A stretch of DNA of 39,940 nucleotides from Caryophanales bacterium. Its GTDB lineage: Bacteria; Bacillota_I; Bacilli_A; RFN20; CAG-826. Of the stretch, positions 1 to 7,588 are shown in pieces (the stretch's first letter is position 1; the number at the start of each line of letters is the position of its first letter). The translations under genes and the position numbers were made by a program. The stretch is from positions 1-39,940 of the forward strand of contig JAEESX010000006.1 of assembly GCA_016290145.1 (NCBI GenBank), given 5' to 3'. Below the pieces are notes generated by a model. The model had not been told where the DNA came from and made no database searches. It worked only from the letters and a program-made list of their open reading frames with translations.

Positions 1-41
1 GCTCTAACGTAATTGATAATATTCATATTAACTACTATACA

Positions 42-476
42 CTAAATCCCAAGTCCATCTTCATAAAAAGATGAATTGCCCACCAAAGAAGATAGTGAAA
101 TGCTAGAAAAGTAGTCTTTTATGATGCGGTAATAATCCGCCCACATCTTTCTAGCCTTACACTTATCTTGCTTTGGACAAACGGGTTTAGTGCAAGAAAG
201 GCAATCGATAGGATAAAGGTCGCCTTCTGTTGCAGTTAATATTTCTTCTAAAGTATATTTGTTTGTTTTTTTGCTTAAGCAATAACCACCAGTTTTGCCT
301 CTACTGCTTTTAACAAGATTCGCTTTTACAAGTGATCTCATAATAGATTCAGCATACTTAAAAGATATTCCTTGTCTTTCAGCAATAGCTTCTAAAGAGA
401 TTGGACCATCGTCGACATGTTCGGCGATATCAATCATCATTCTTAAACCGTATCTACCTCTTGTAGAAATCTTCAT
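42..476 (-). CDS. Rrf2-family transcriptional regulator with cysteine cluster
   Basis: A 144-residue protein with the Rrf2 winged-helix layout: it opens MKISTRGRYGLRMM, the usual N-terminus, and the recognition helix region lies around residues 30-60. Residues C92, C95, C100 and C106 form a cluster at the place where IscR and NsrR bind an Fe-S cluster (three Cys near 92, 98 and 104). CymR, the Rrf2 regulator of cysteine metabolism in Bacillus and Staphylococcus, lacks this cluster. The gene begins 2 nt after the cysK stop codon, and its GAGGAA ribosome site lies over the cysK stop, so the two are one operon and probably translationally coupled. A role in controlling sulfur or Fe-S metabolism is inferred from this pairing. 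The family call is firm; the ligand is not known. Confidence 0.9.
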   Translation of the reverse strand: MKISTRGRYGLRMMIDIAEHVDDGPISLEAIAERQGISFKYAESIMRSLVKANLVKSSRGKTGGYCLSKKTNKYTLEEILTATEGDLYPIDCLSCTKPVCPKQDKCKARKMWADYYRIIKDYFSSISLSSLVGNSSFYEDGLGI

Positions 477-478
477 AG

Positions 479-1405
479 TTATTCCTCAAATAATTTTGTG
501 GTTAAGTATCTATCACCATTATCTGGTAATAAGACAACAATGTTTTTGCCTTCGAATTCTTTTCTTTGGGCAAGTTGGATTCCAGCGAATAAAGCAGCAC
601 CAGAAGAGATACCCACTAAAATACCTTCTGTACGAGAAATCATTTTGCCTGTTTCTAATGCATCTTCATTAGCCACTTTAATAATCTCGTCATAAATTTC
701 GGTGTTCAGTGTGTTAGGAACAAAGCCTGCGCCAATACCTTGAATCATATGTGGGCCCGCTTTTTCACCAGAGAGAACTGCGGATGATGCGGGTTCAACT
801 GCGAACACTTTTGTATTCTTATTTTGCTCTTTGAGATATTTGCCAACACCACTGATTGTGCCACCAGTTCCAACACCAGCAACAAAGGCATCAACCTTAC
901 CATTGAGGTCTTTAAAAATCTCAGGACCGGTTGCTAAATAATGGGCTTTTGGATTGCTTGGATTTTCAAATTGACCAAGGATAACTGAACCTTCAATTTC
1001 TTCTAATAATTGATTTGCTTTTGCGATAGCGCCCTTCATTCCAAGTGCGGCTTCGGTGAGCACTAATTCAGCACCATATGCCTTAACTAATTTTCTTCTT
1101 TCTAAGGACATTGATTCAGGCATAACGATGATAACTCTATATCCTCTAGCGGTGCCAATTGAGGCTAATCCGATACCGGTATTTCCGCTTGTTGGTTCAA
1201 TAATTGTGGCGCCTTTTTGGATTTTTCCTGCTTCTTCTGCATCTAAAATCATTTGCAAAGCGATACGATCTTTTACAGAGCCTGCTGGGTTGAAATATTC
1301 GATTTTTGCGAAGATTTTGGCTTTTAATGCGTATTTTTCTTCAATATTGGTTAATTCCATAAGTGGAGTGTTGCCGATTAATTCAGTGACATTTTTGACA
1401 AGCAT
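479..1405 (-). CDS. cysK: Cysteine synthase A (O-acetylserine sulfhydrylase)
   Basis: A 308-residue PLP enzyme of usual family length that makes cysteine and acetate from O-acetylserine and sulfide in the cytoplasm. The PLP lysine lies in the SVKDR motif near residue 45, the substrate loop is PTSGNTGIG near residue 70, and a glycine-rich phosphate loop GVGTGGTISG occurs near residue 178. An AGGTAGGA ribosome site precedes the ATG. It is first in an operon with the Rrf2 regulator that follows it. In Bacilli, CymR forms a complex with CysK, so the pairing has regulatory meaning there; whether that applies here is inference. A cystathionine beta-synthase-like side activity cannot be excluded from sequence alone. 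Confidence 0.95.
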   Translation of the reverse strand: MLVKNVTELIGNTPLMELTNIEEKYALKAKIFAKIEYFNPAGSVKDRIALQMILDAEEAGKIQKGATIIEPTSGNTGIGLASIGTARGYRVIIVMPESMSLERRKLVKAYGAELVLTEAALGMKGAIAKANQLLEEIEGSVILGQFENPSNPKAHYLATGPEIFKDLNGKVDAFVAGVGTGGTISGVGKYLKEQNKNTKVFAVEPASSAVLSGEKAGPHMIQGIGAGFVPNTLNTEIYDEIIKVANEDALETGKMISRTEGILVGISSGAALFAGIQLAQRKEFEGKNIVVLLPDNGDRYLTTKLFEE

Positions 1406-1458
1406 AATTTATTTCCTACCTTTTTAGTATGATTTAACTATATTCTACACTTATTGCC

Positions 1459-1486
1459 TAAAAAGAAAAGTCCTTTTTCTAGGACT
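1459..1486 (-). terminator. Intrinsic terminator after the alpha/beta hydrolase
   Basis: On the minus strand AGTCCT (1481-1486) pairs with AGGACT (1469-1474) across a 6-nt A-rich loop and is followed by a T-rich run (1460-1468). The TAG stop codon of the hydrolase at 1479-1481 reaches into the 5' arm, so ribosomes ending the gene would cover the hairpin. Confidence 0.7.
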
Positions 1487-2444
1487 CTTCAATGAACTCT
1501 TTTATCTTTTTAAAAATCTCAGGATCTTGGTCTGTTATTGTCCATGGATCAAGATTTTCCATGAGCTTTTTCTTATCTTCATCCTTCTTGAGTTTGTAGT
1601 ATTTTCCAAACACTTCAGTTACCGTTTTTGCGGCGTTATCAGAATAGTTAGGATTGTGCCCTCTGCCATCTACAGTAAGGATTTGGATATTAGGATTATT
1701 CGCCTCCAAAACTGGTTTCATTGCAGCGGCATAATTGACCACTGGATCGTCTTTGCTATGGATGAATAAAAGCTTGTTATTTGTGTTCTTCACATATTCA
1801 AAGTTATCAATTGGATAATACTTTGGTTCAATCTTTTTCTCGTATCGCGCAATAGAGGCAGAAAACATTTTTGTTCCTAATAAAGCATTTAAAACTATGT
1901 CAGGTCTAAGGAAGCCAGATATCACTACTGCTTTCTTAAGTTCATCACGGATGTTCATGACGTTAAGCGTGGTATATGCTCCTAAGGAATGGCCGATAAC
2001 AACGATTGGTTTTTCTATTTTCAAATAGTTAAGCAAGTCATCAACATCCCTAGTTGGTTCATTTAGAGATGGCATTCTATCGCCTTTAGAGGAATCACAT
2101 CCCATATAATCTAAAGTCAAAACTTTATAACCCATTTCAGCGAGAGTTTGAATCTCTCTTGTATATGCGGTATGGCCTGGTCCTAATCCATGAAGGAAAA
2201 GGACAATAAAGTTTGGATTATAGCTATCGTAATAGTAATAGAAATAGGAAATCTCCACTCCTAAAGAATTAATAAAGGTATGTGTTTCTTTATTTAATCC
2301 AGAGAAATCTTCACTGGATAAATAAGGGGTATAACCATCCTTGTCATACCTATGAAGCATTCTCTTTTTATAGACGCTTGATACTAGTCCCATAACAGCA
2401 ATATGATAGCATTTATTTATTTGCTTTCGTACATTTTGAATCAT
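1479..2444 (-). CDS. Alpha/beta hydrolase, serine hydrolase type
   Basis: A 321-residue alpha/beta-hydrolase-fold protein. The nucleophile elbow is GHSLG with Ser153; HSKDDPVV near residue 235 supplies the likely acid and GRGHNPN near residue 265 the likely histidine. HGLGPGHTAY near residue 85 forms the oxyanion region. A hydrophobic stretch near residues 12-24 might attach the N-terminus to the membrane, but no cleavage site is clear. The start codon has no Shine-Dalgarno sequence, and a TATCAT -10 box lies 9 nt upstream, which suggests leaderless initiation. It is transcribed alone, divergent from glnS. Substrate is unknown; a lipase, esterase or lysophospholipase-like role is likely. Confidence 0.8.
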   Translation of the reverse strand: MIQNVRKQINKCYHIAVMGLVSSVYKKRMLHRYDKDGYTPYLSSEDFSGLNKETHTFINSLGVEISYFYYYYDSYNPNFIVLFLHGLGPGHTAYTREIQTLAEMGYKVLTLDYMGCDSSKGDRMPSLNEPTRDVDDLLNYLKIEKPIVVIGHSLGAYTTLNVMNIRDELKKAVVISGFLRPDIVLNALLGTKMFSASIARYEKKIEPKYYPIDNFEYVKNTNNKLLFIHSKDDPVVNYAAAMKPVLEANNPNIQILTVDGRGHNPNYSDNAAKTVTEVFGKYYKLKKDEDKKKLMENLDPWTITDQDPEIFKKIKEFIEES

Positions 2445-2453
2445 TTTATTGAA

Positions 2454-2459
2454 TGATAA
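2454..2459 (-). promoter_or_regulatory. -10 box for the hydrolase gene, close to its start
   Basis: TATCAT on the minus strand ends 10 bases before the A of the ATG at 2444 (9 nt between), with no ribosome site in the gap. The same TATCAT occurs before ung. No good -35 box is visible. Confidence 0.4.
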
Positions 2460-2496
2460 AAATGTATTTTATAAAATATTCACCGAGGTACCTATT

Positions 2497-4146
2497 ATGG
2501 AAGAGATTAATAACTTTATTAAAACAATCATGGAGAAAGATCTTGAAGAAGGTCGTGTCAAAGAAATTGTTACCCGTTTCCCTCCAGAGCCAAATGCTTA
2601 TTTACATATTGGTCACGCAAGAGCAATTGTTAATGACTTTGAACTCGCCAAATGCTTTGGTGGTTACACCAACTTAAGATTCGATGACACTAACCCAGTT
2701 AACGAAGGTGCCGAATATGTCGATGCTATCATTGCAGACCTCAAATGGTTAGGTTATGAACCAAAGAACGTATTCTTCGGAAGTGACTATTTCGAAAAGA
2801 CATATGACAAAGCCATCCTCTTAATTAAGAAAGGCTTAGCTTATGTCGATGACTTATCACCAGAAGAAATGACCGCTTATCGTGGTACATTAACCGAACC
2901 AGGTAAAGAATCACCATGCCGTAATAGAAGTGTTGAAGAAAACCTCAAATTATTCGAAGAAATGCGCGCAGGCAAATACGCGAATGGAGAAAAGACATTA
3001 AGAGCAAAAATCGATATGTCTCATCCAAATATAAATATGCGTGACCCAGTCATGTATCGTATCTTACATGTTACCCACCACCGTCAAGGAAACAAATGGT
3101 GCATCTATCCAATGTATGACTTTGCTCACCCATTACAAGATGCCTTTGAAGGTGTTACACATTCTATGTGTTCATTAGAATACGATAACCACAGAATCTT
3201 ATACGATTGGTTTGTTGAAAAATGTGAAATGGAACACATCCCACATCAATATGAATGGGGAAGACTTAACATCACAAATACAGTGATGAGTAAGAGATAC
3301 CTCCGTCAATTAGTGGAAGGTGGCTATGTCACAGGATACGATGATCCAAGAATGCCAACATTAGTTGGTTTAAAGAGAAAAGGTTTCACTGCTGATAGCA
3401 TTAAGAACTTTATTATCTATACTGGTTTATCACGTATTAACTCCACAACTAACGCTGATAACTTAGATTACTTCTTAAGAGAAGAACAAAAGCTTATCGC
3501 TCCACGTCCAATGGCGGTTATTCATCCATTAAAGGTTGTTATTGATAACTATCCAGAAGGACAAATTGAATATGTTGAAGCTTCTAACAATATGGAAAAT
3601 GAAGCCTTAGGAACAAGACAAATTGCCTTTGGCAAATATCTCTATATTGAACAAGAAGACTTCATTGAAGAAAAACCAAACCGTAAATGGAAGAGATTAT
3701 CATTAGGTGACGAAGTGAGATTAATGCACGCTTACTTCATTAAATGCGAAAGCGTTGTTAAAGATGAAAACGGCAATATCGTTGAGCTCCACTGCACATA
3801 TGACCCAGCCACAAAATCAGGTTCTGGATTCGAAGGTAGAAAACCAAATGGTACCATCCACTATGTGGAAGCTAGTACTGCCTTGCCAGCACAATTCAAT
3901 ATCTATGAACCATTAGTGTGGGATGAAACAGAAGAAACTAAAGGGAAAGATTTCATCGAAAGATTAAATCCAAATTCCTGGATTAAAGAATATGGTTATG
4001 TTGAAGCTTCCTTAGCAAACACCAAACCATTAGATAGATTCCAATTCATTAGAAACGGTTACTTCTGCACAGACAAGGAATCCACTAAAGAACACTTAAT
4101 CTTTAATAGAACTTGCCCACTCAAGTCATCATTCAATCCGCAATAA
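2497..4146 (+). CDS. glnS: Glutaminyl-tRNA synthetase
   Basis: A class I synthetase of 549 residues that charges tRNA-Gln with glutamine. The ATP-site HIGH motif is present as H37-I-G-H40 inside PEPNAYLHIGHA, and the second signature is VMSK at about residues 263-266. The C-terminal half matches the anticodon-binding beta-barrels of GlnRS (PLKVVIDNYPEG, then the TYDP and GTIHYV segments). I chose the ATG at 2497 because a CGAGG ribosome site lies 8-9 nt before it and family members start near here; an in-frame ATG at 2449 would add 16 unlike residues. Most Bacilli lack GlnRS and use Glu-tRNA amidation by GatCAB, so its presence is informative about lineage or transfer. A terminator follows directly. 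Confidence 0.96.
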   Translation: MEEINNFIKTIMEKDLEEGRVKEIVTRFPPEPNAYLHIGHARAIVNDFELAKCFGGYTNLRFDDTNPVNEGAEYVDAIIADLKWLGYEPKNVFFGSDYFEKTYDKAILLIKKGLAYVDDLSPEEMTAYRGTLTEPGKESPCRNRSVEENLKLFEEMRAGKYANGEKTLRAKIDMSHPNINMRDPVMYRILHVTHHRQGNKWCIYPMYDFAHPLQDAFEGVTHSMCSLEYDNHRILYDWFVEKCEMEHIPHQYEWGRLNITNTVMSKRYLRQLVEGGYVTGYDDPRMPTLVGLKRKGFTADSIKNFIIYTGLSRINSTTNADNLDYFLREEQKLIAPRPMAVIHPLKVVIDNYPEGQIEYVEASNNMENEALGTRQIAFGKYLYIEQEDFIEEKPNRKWKRLSLGDEVRLMHAYFIKCESVVKDENGNIVELHCTYDPATKSGSGFEGRKPNGTIHYVEASTALPAQFNIYEPLVWDETEETKGKDFIERLNPNSWIKEYGYVEASLANTKPLDRFQFIRNGYFCTDKESTKEHLIFNRTCPLKSSFNPQ

Positions 4147-4175
4147 AAAAAGCCCGACATCAGTCGGGTTTTTTC
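4147..4175. terminator. Bidirectional terminator between glnS and tRNA-Ala
   Basis: CCCGAC (4153-4158) and GTCGGG (4163-4168) pair around an ATCA loop, with A7 before and T6 after. It can stop glnS on the plus strand and the asnA/tRNA-Ala transcript on the minus strand. Confidence 0.85.
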
Positions 4176-4207
4176 ATATCTTCATCCTTTAAGGATAATT
4201 AGCATTC

Positions 4208-4283
4208 TGGTGGATCTGAAGGGGATCGAACCCTCTACCTCCTCCATGCCATGGAGGCGCTCTCCCAGGTGAGCTACAGACCC
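4208..4283 (-). tRNA. tRNA-Ala (anticodon GGC)
   Basis: A 76-nt cloverleaf. The acceptor GGGTCTG pairs with CAGATCC and contains the G3-U70 pair that marks alanine tRNAs. The anticodon stem CCTCC/GGAGG holds loop ATGGCAT, giving anticodon GGC, which reads GCC and GCU. The T-arm is GAGGG/CCCTT around TTCGATC, and the discriminator A plus CCA end are encoded. It lies 49 nt downstream of asnA on the same strand and may share its transcript. Confidence 0.95.
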
Positions 4284-4332
4284 ATAACGCTTATAGATTT
4301 TATATAAATAAGGAAAATAAATCAATATTTTA

Positions 4333-5301
4333 TTAAAGCAATTTAATACCGTTTTTCTCGGCGTCTAATAAGACATCTTCACTCCAATAAGAAGATTGCA
4401 CTTCGCCGATATGTTTTTTCTGTAAATAATACATGCATAAACGAGATTGACCAATGCCACCACCGATGGTTAATGGTAATTTGTCGTTTAAGATACCTTG
4501 GCAATATGGATTTTCTTTCTTACTTAATTCATTTTTATATTCTAATTGTTTAATAAGGCTTTCTTTATTCACACGTATGCCCATGGAAGATAATTCAATT
4601 TGAGAATCAATTGCATCATCAAAAAGAATAATGTCACCATTGAGTTTCCAATCATCATAGTCCGCTGCTCTTCCATCATGAGGAAGTTTGTTCTTTAATG
4701 GCCATCCTATGCCATAAATAAAGACCGCTCTATATTCTTTACAAATTAGATATTCTCTTTCCTTAGGAGACTTATTTGGGTACTTCTTTTCTAATTCTTT
4801 AGTGGAGATTTTATATATCTTCTTAGGAAGATTATAACTAAAGCCCCATCTCTTTTCAGAAAGTGTCGCTAACTTATAGATGACACTATAGATTTGAGAA
4901 ACTGTTTCAAAGAGATATTTCTTATTTCTATCTTCCGCGGAAATAATCTTTTCCCAATCCCATTGGTCGACATAGATAGAATGAAGATTATCCATTACTT
5001 CATCTTTTCTAATTGCGTTCATATCTGTATATAAGCCAGTGTCTTTTGGGAATTTATATTTACCTAAGGCATATCTTTTCCATTTAGCTAAAGATTGAAC
5101 GATTTCAATATGTTCACCTTTCACATCAAAAGAAACTGTTTCTTCTACGCCATTTAAGTTGTCATTAAGACCAGTGCTTTGTTTTACAAAGAGAGGGGCA
5201 GACACTCTAACGAGGTGGAGTTTCTTGGCTAATAATTCTTCAAAGGTATCTTTGAGATATTTAATAGCGACTTGTGTTTCAATAAGTGAGAATTCTTTCA
5301 T
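4333..5301 (-). CDS. asnA: Aspartate-ammonia ligase (asparagine synthetase A)
   Basis: A 322-residue protein of the AsnA family (usual length about 330), a class II synthetase-like enzyme that makes asparagine from aspartate, ammonia and ATP. Recognisable segments are the N-terminal FSLIETQVAIKYLKDTF, the EETVSFDV and SLAKWKRYAL stretches near residues 75-95, VDQWDWEK near residue 112, and the C-terminal LPLTIGGGIGQSRLCMY that contributes to the ATP site. The start codon has no ribosome site; a TAGACA-17-TAAGAT promoter places the transcript start within a few bases of the ATG. The window also carries asnS, so asparagine is made free and then charged directly. Confidence 0.95.
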   Translation of the reverse strand: MKEFSLIETQVAIKYLKDTFEELLAKKLHLVRVSAPLFVKQSTGLNDNLNGVEETVSFDVKGEHIEIVQSLAKWKRYALGKYKFPKDTGLYTDMNAIRKDEVMDNLHSIYVDQWDWEKIISAEDRNKKYLFETVSQIYSVIYKLATLSEKRWGFSYNLPKKIYKISTKELEKKYPNKSPKEREYLICKEYRAVFIYGIGWPLKNKLPHDGRAADYDDWKLNGDIILFDDAIDSQIELSSMGIRVNKESLIKQLEYKNELSKKENPYCQGILNDKLPLTIGGGIGQSRLCMYYLQKKHIGEVQSSYWSEDVLLDAEKNGIKLL

Positions 5302-5311
5302 AGCGTAAATA

Positions 5312-5340
5312 ATCTTAATTCATATAAAAATATTTGTCTA
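5312..5340 (-). promoter_or_regulatory. Promoter of asnA, predicted leaderless
   Basis: On the minus strand TAGACA (5335-5340), a 17-bp spacer and TAAGAT (5312-5317) form a good sigma-A type promoter. The -10 box ends 10 nt before the asnA ATG, so the mRNA would start with about 3-5 nt of leader and no ribosome site. Confidence 0.6.
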
Positions 5341-5349
5341 TTTATATAA

Positions 5350-5379
5350 GGAATAATAAAAGCCCCAGTTACGGAGCTT
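5350..5379 (-). terminator. Terminator after tRNA-Arg
   Basis: On the minus strand AAGCTCC (5373-5379) pairs with GGGGCTT (5360-5366) around a 6-nt loop, with one G-U pair. It is followed by a modest T-rich stretch (TTTATTATTC). It lies 10 nt beyond the tRNA 3' end. Confidence 0.6.
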
Positions 5380-5389
5380 ATATATCTAA

Positions 5390-5466
5390 TGGCGCGCCCG
5401 AGGCGATTCGAACGTCCGACTCCCTTCTTAGGAGGAAGGTACTCTATCCAGCTGAGTTACGGGCGC
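5390..5466 (-). tRNA. tRNA-Arg (anticodon CCT)
   Basis: A 77-nt cloverleaf with acceptor GCGCCCG/CGGGCGC, anticodon stem CCTTC/GAAGG and loop CTCCTAA, so anticodon CCT reading AGG. Discriminator G and an encoded CCA are present, and A20 in the D-loop fits arginine identity. The T-stem GGACG/CGCCT contains one A-C mismatch. It starts 11 nt after the hydrolase stop codon, so it is probably processed from the galE-hydrolase transcript. Confidence 0.92.
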
Positions 5467-5477
5467 ACTTAGAAGAA

Positions 5478-6407
5478 CTAGATGATGTTCTTCTTTTCGA
5501 TATCTTTTAAGAAGAAGTTGGCGATATCTTCGTAGACTTCTTGTTTGTTGTTTTCGTTTAAGATTTCGTGGCGCATACCTTTGTAAATCTTGGTTTCAAC
5601 ATTCTTAACACCGAGTTTGGTGTACATTTCTTGTAGCTTACCAACGGATTTACCGTAGTTTGTCACTGGGTCTTCTTCACCGGAGATGATGAAGATGTCT
5701 AAATCTTTACGGATCTTTAATAAGAATTTCTTCTTATATAAACGAGACATACCTTTTAAGAATTCATAGCAGAAACCATTTGTTGGACCAAATCCGCAAA
5801 GTGGATCAGCGATGTATTTTTCCACGTTTTCTTCGTTATGAGATAACCAGTCATAACCTGTTTTTGGATTCTTAATTTTCTTGTTGAATCCACCGAACAT
5901 AAGTTTGTTTAAGAAACCGGCTTTCTTATCTCTATTTCTTCTATGGACGATAATCTTGGCTAATTGGAAACCAACTGGGACCGCTGGGTTTTTAGAACCA
6001 CTACCACATAAGACAACTTTACTCACGTGTTCAGTATATCTTTGAATATAGTCTTGGCACATAAATGAACCCATGGAGTGAGAGAAGATGAATGTTGGCT
6101 TACAGGAGATTCTTAGTTTCTCAACTAAGGAGTCAACAGCTTGAACTTGTTTTCTAAAACCAGAAGATGGCCAGATGCCTTTATTGCTTTCATCTGGTAA
6201 GACGTTTTCACCTTGACCATAGCAGTCAACTGCGTAGACATTGAAGCCTTTGCTATTTAAGAATTGTGCGAAGTCATCATAACGACGGGCATGTTCTTCC
6301 ATACCTTCCATAATGATAACGTTTGCAATGCCATTATCAACGTGCCATGCTAAGCCGAATAATGTATCACCATTTTTGCTTTGAATTGTAACTTTTTGAG
6401 CACTCAT
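5478..6407 (-). CDS. Alpha/beta hydrolase, monoacylglycerol lipase/lysophospholipase type
   Basis: A 309-residue protein of the Hydrolase_4 (lysophospholipase/monoglyceride lipase) group. The start QSKNGDTLFGLAW, the MEGMEEHARRYDDFA segment near residues 34-48 (HG-like oxyanion turn and helix), the nucleophile elbow SHSMG with Ser111, the acid in SGEEDPVTNYG and the histidine in KGMRHEI are all in order. No signal peptide is seen, so it is probably cytoplasmic. It starts 11 nt after galE with an AGGAGG site over the galE stop codon, and is followed 11 nt later by tRNA-Arg. A lipid-ester substrate is likely from the family but unproven. Confidence 0.88.
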   Translation of the reverse strand: MSAQKVTIQSKNGDTLFGLAWHVDNGIANVIIMEGMEEHARRYDDFAQFLNSKGFNVYAVDCYGQGENVLPDESNKGIWPSSGFRKQVQAVDSLVEKLRISCKPTFIFSHSMGSFMCQDYIQRYTEHVSKVVLCGSGSKNPAVPVGFQLAKIIVHRRNRDKKAGFLNKLMFGGFNKKIKNPKTGYDWLSHNEENVEKYIADPLCGFGPTNGFCYEFLKGMSRLYKKKFLLKIRKDLDIFIISGEEDPVTNYGKSVGKLQEMYTKLGVKNVETKIYKGMRHEILNENNKQEVYEDIANFFLKDIEKKNII

Positions 6408-6418
6408 AAGTTCTCCTC

Positions 6419-7435
6419 CTATTTGTCATATCCGTTTGGATTATTCTTTTGCCAATTCCATGAATCTCTACAAGCATCTTCGATTGTAAGACTTGTTTTG
6501 AAATTCATTTCTCTATATGCCTTACTCGCATCAGCATAGTTTTCATCGACATCGCCAGGACGTCTTGGGCATATTACATATGGAATATTAATATTATTCA
6601 CGTTTTCGAACGCATGAACAAGTTCTAAAACACTTGTTCCACGTCCAGTTCCTAAGTTATAGATAACAAGACCTGGTTTAGAGGCGAGTTTTCTTAATGC
6701 ACATAAGTGACCATACGCTAAGTCAACAACATGGATGTAATCTCTAACACCGGTACCATCAATTGTCTTGTAGTCATTACCATAGACATTGAGGTGGTCT
6801 CTCTTACCAACAGCGACTTGTGTGATATATGGCATTAAGTTATTTGGAATGCCGTTTGGATCTTCACCGATAAGTCCGCTTGGGTGAGCACCGATTGGAT
6901 TGAAGTATCTTAAGATAGCGATGTTGGCATCTGGATTAGCTTTTGCATAATCCTTAAGCATAAATTCGATATCTAGTTTGGTTTGTCCGTATGGGTTTGT
7001 ACAACCACCAACTTTATCTTCTTCCTTAAGTGGGACATGATCTGGGACACCATACACTGTTGCAGAAGATGAGAAGACAATATTGTGAACTCCGTATTCC
7101 TTCATAAGTTTTAAAAGGACACGGCTGCTGCCCACATTGTTTGCGACATATAAGTCCGGTTTAGCGACAGATTCAGCAACGCTCTTTAAGCCAGCGAAAT
7201 GAATGACATCAGTAATATTTTCTTGTTCAAAGACTTTCCTTAATTCAGGTTCATCTTGCACTGATAATTTGTAAAATCTTGGCTTTTTGCCGGTGATTTT
7301 TTGAATTCTGTTTAAAACTTCAGGTTTGCTGTTGCAGTAGTTATCAACGATGACCACATCGTATCCGCGGTCTAATAAATTGACTACTGTATGGGAACCG
7401 ATATAACCCGTTCCACCTGTTACTAATATTGCCAT
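6419..7435 (-). CDS. galE: UDP-glucose 4-epimerase
   Basis: A 338-residue extended short-chain dehydrogenase of normal GalE length. The NAD-binding Rossmann motif GGTGYIGSH is at residues 7-15, the SSSATVYG segment carries the catalytic Ser/Thr, and YGQTK provides the catalytic YxxxK near residues 149-153. It interconverts UDP-glucose and UDP-galactose. A strong AAAGGAGA ribosome site precedes the ATG. It leads an operon with the hydrolase and tRNA-Arg, and is divergent from licD-tarI-tarJ. A surface-glycan role, supplying UDP-Gal for the glycosyltransferases in this window, is more likely than galactose catabolism, since no galK or galT is near. Confidence 0.94.
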   Translation of the reverse strand: MAILVTGGTGYIGSHTVVNLLDRGYDVVIVDNYCNSKPEVLNRIQKITGKKPRFYKLSVQDEPELRKVFEQENITDVIHFAGLKSVAESVAKPDLYVANNVGSSRVLLKLMKEYGVHNIVFSSSATVYGVPDHVPLKEEDKVGGCTNPYGQTKLDIEFMLKDYAKANPDANIAILRYFNPIGAHPSGLIGEDPNGIPNNLMPYITQVAVGKRDHLNVYGNDYKTIDGTGVRDYIHVVDLAYGHLCALRKLASKPGLVIYNLGTGRGTSVLELVHAFENVNNINIPYVICPRRPGDVDENYADASKAYREMNFKTSLTIEDACRDSWNWQKNNPNGYDK

Positions 7436-7588
7436 ATCATTTCTCCTTTAAGCCTCAACTTGGCTGAGACTTTATCTTATTATAATCGAATTATAATATC
7501 TAATACTTTTGTTTCTTTATCAAGTAAAAGAAAATAGGCTTATCATTTTTTTAGACAAAATTATTAAAATTTTGCTAATATAATCGAT
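7436..7588. promoter_or_regulatory. Divergent promoter region of galE and licD
   Basis: For galE (minus), TATAAT boxes occur at 7479-7484 and 7490-7495, leaving a leader of about 35-50 nt with a Shine-Dalgarno site. For licD (plus), TAGACA (7552-7557) is followed after 18 bp by TAATAT (7576-7581), overlapping TATAAT (7579-7584), right against the ATG at 7589 with no ribosome site. Beyond that the 153 bp is AT-rich with no clear operator. Confidence 0.5.

Noticed and set aside
2449-2496. Upstream start for glnS adding 16 residues
   Set aside because: No ribosome site precedes 2449, while a CGAGG site precedes 2497, and the added residues do not match GlnRS N-termini.
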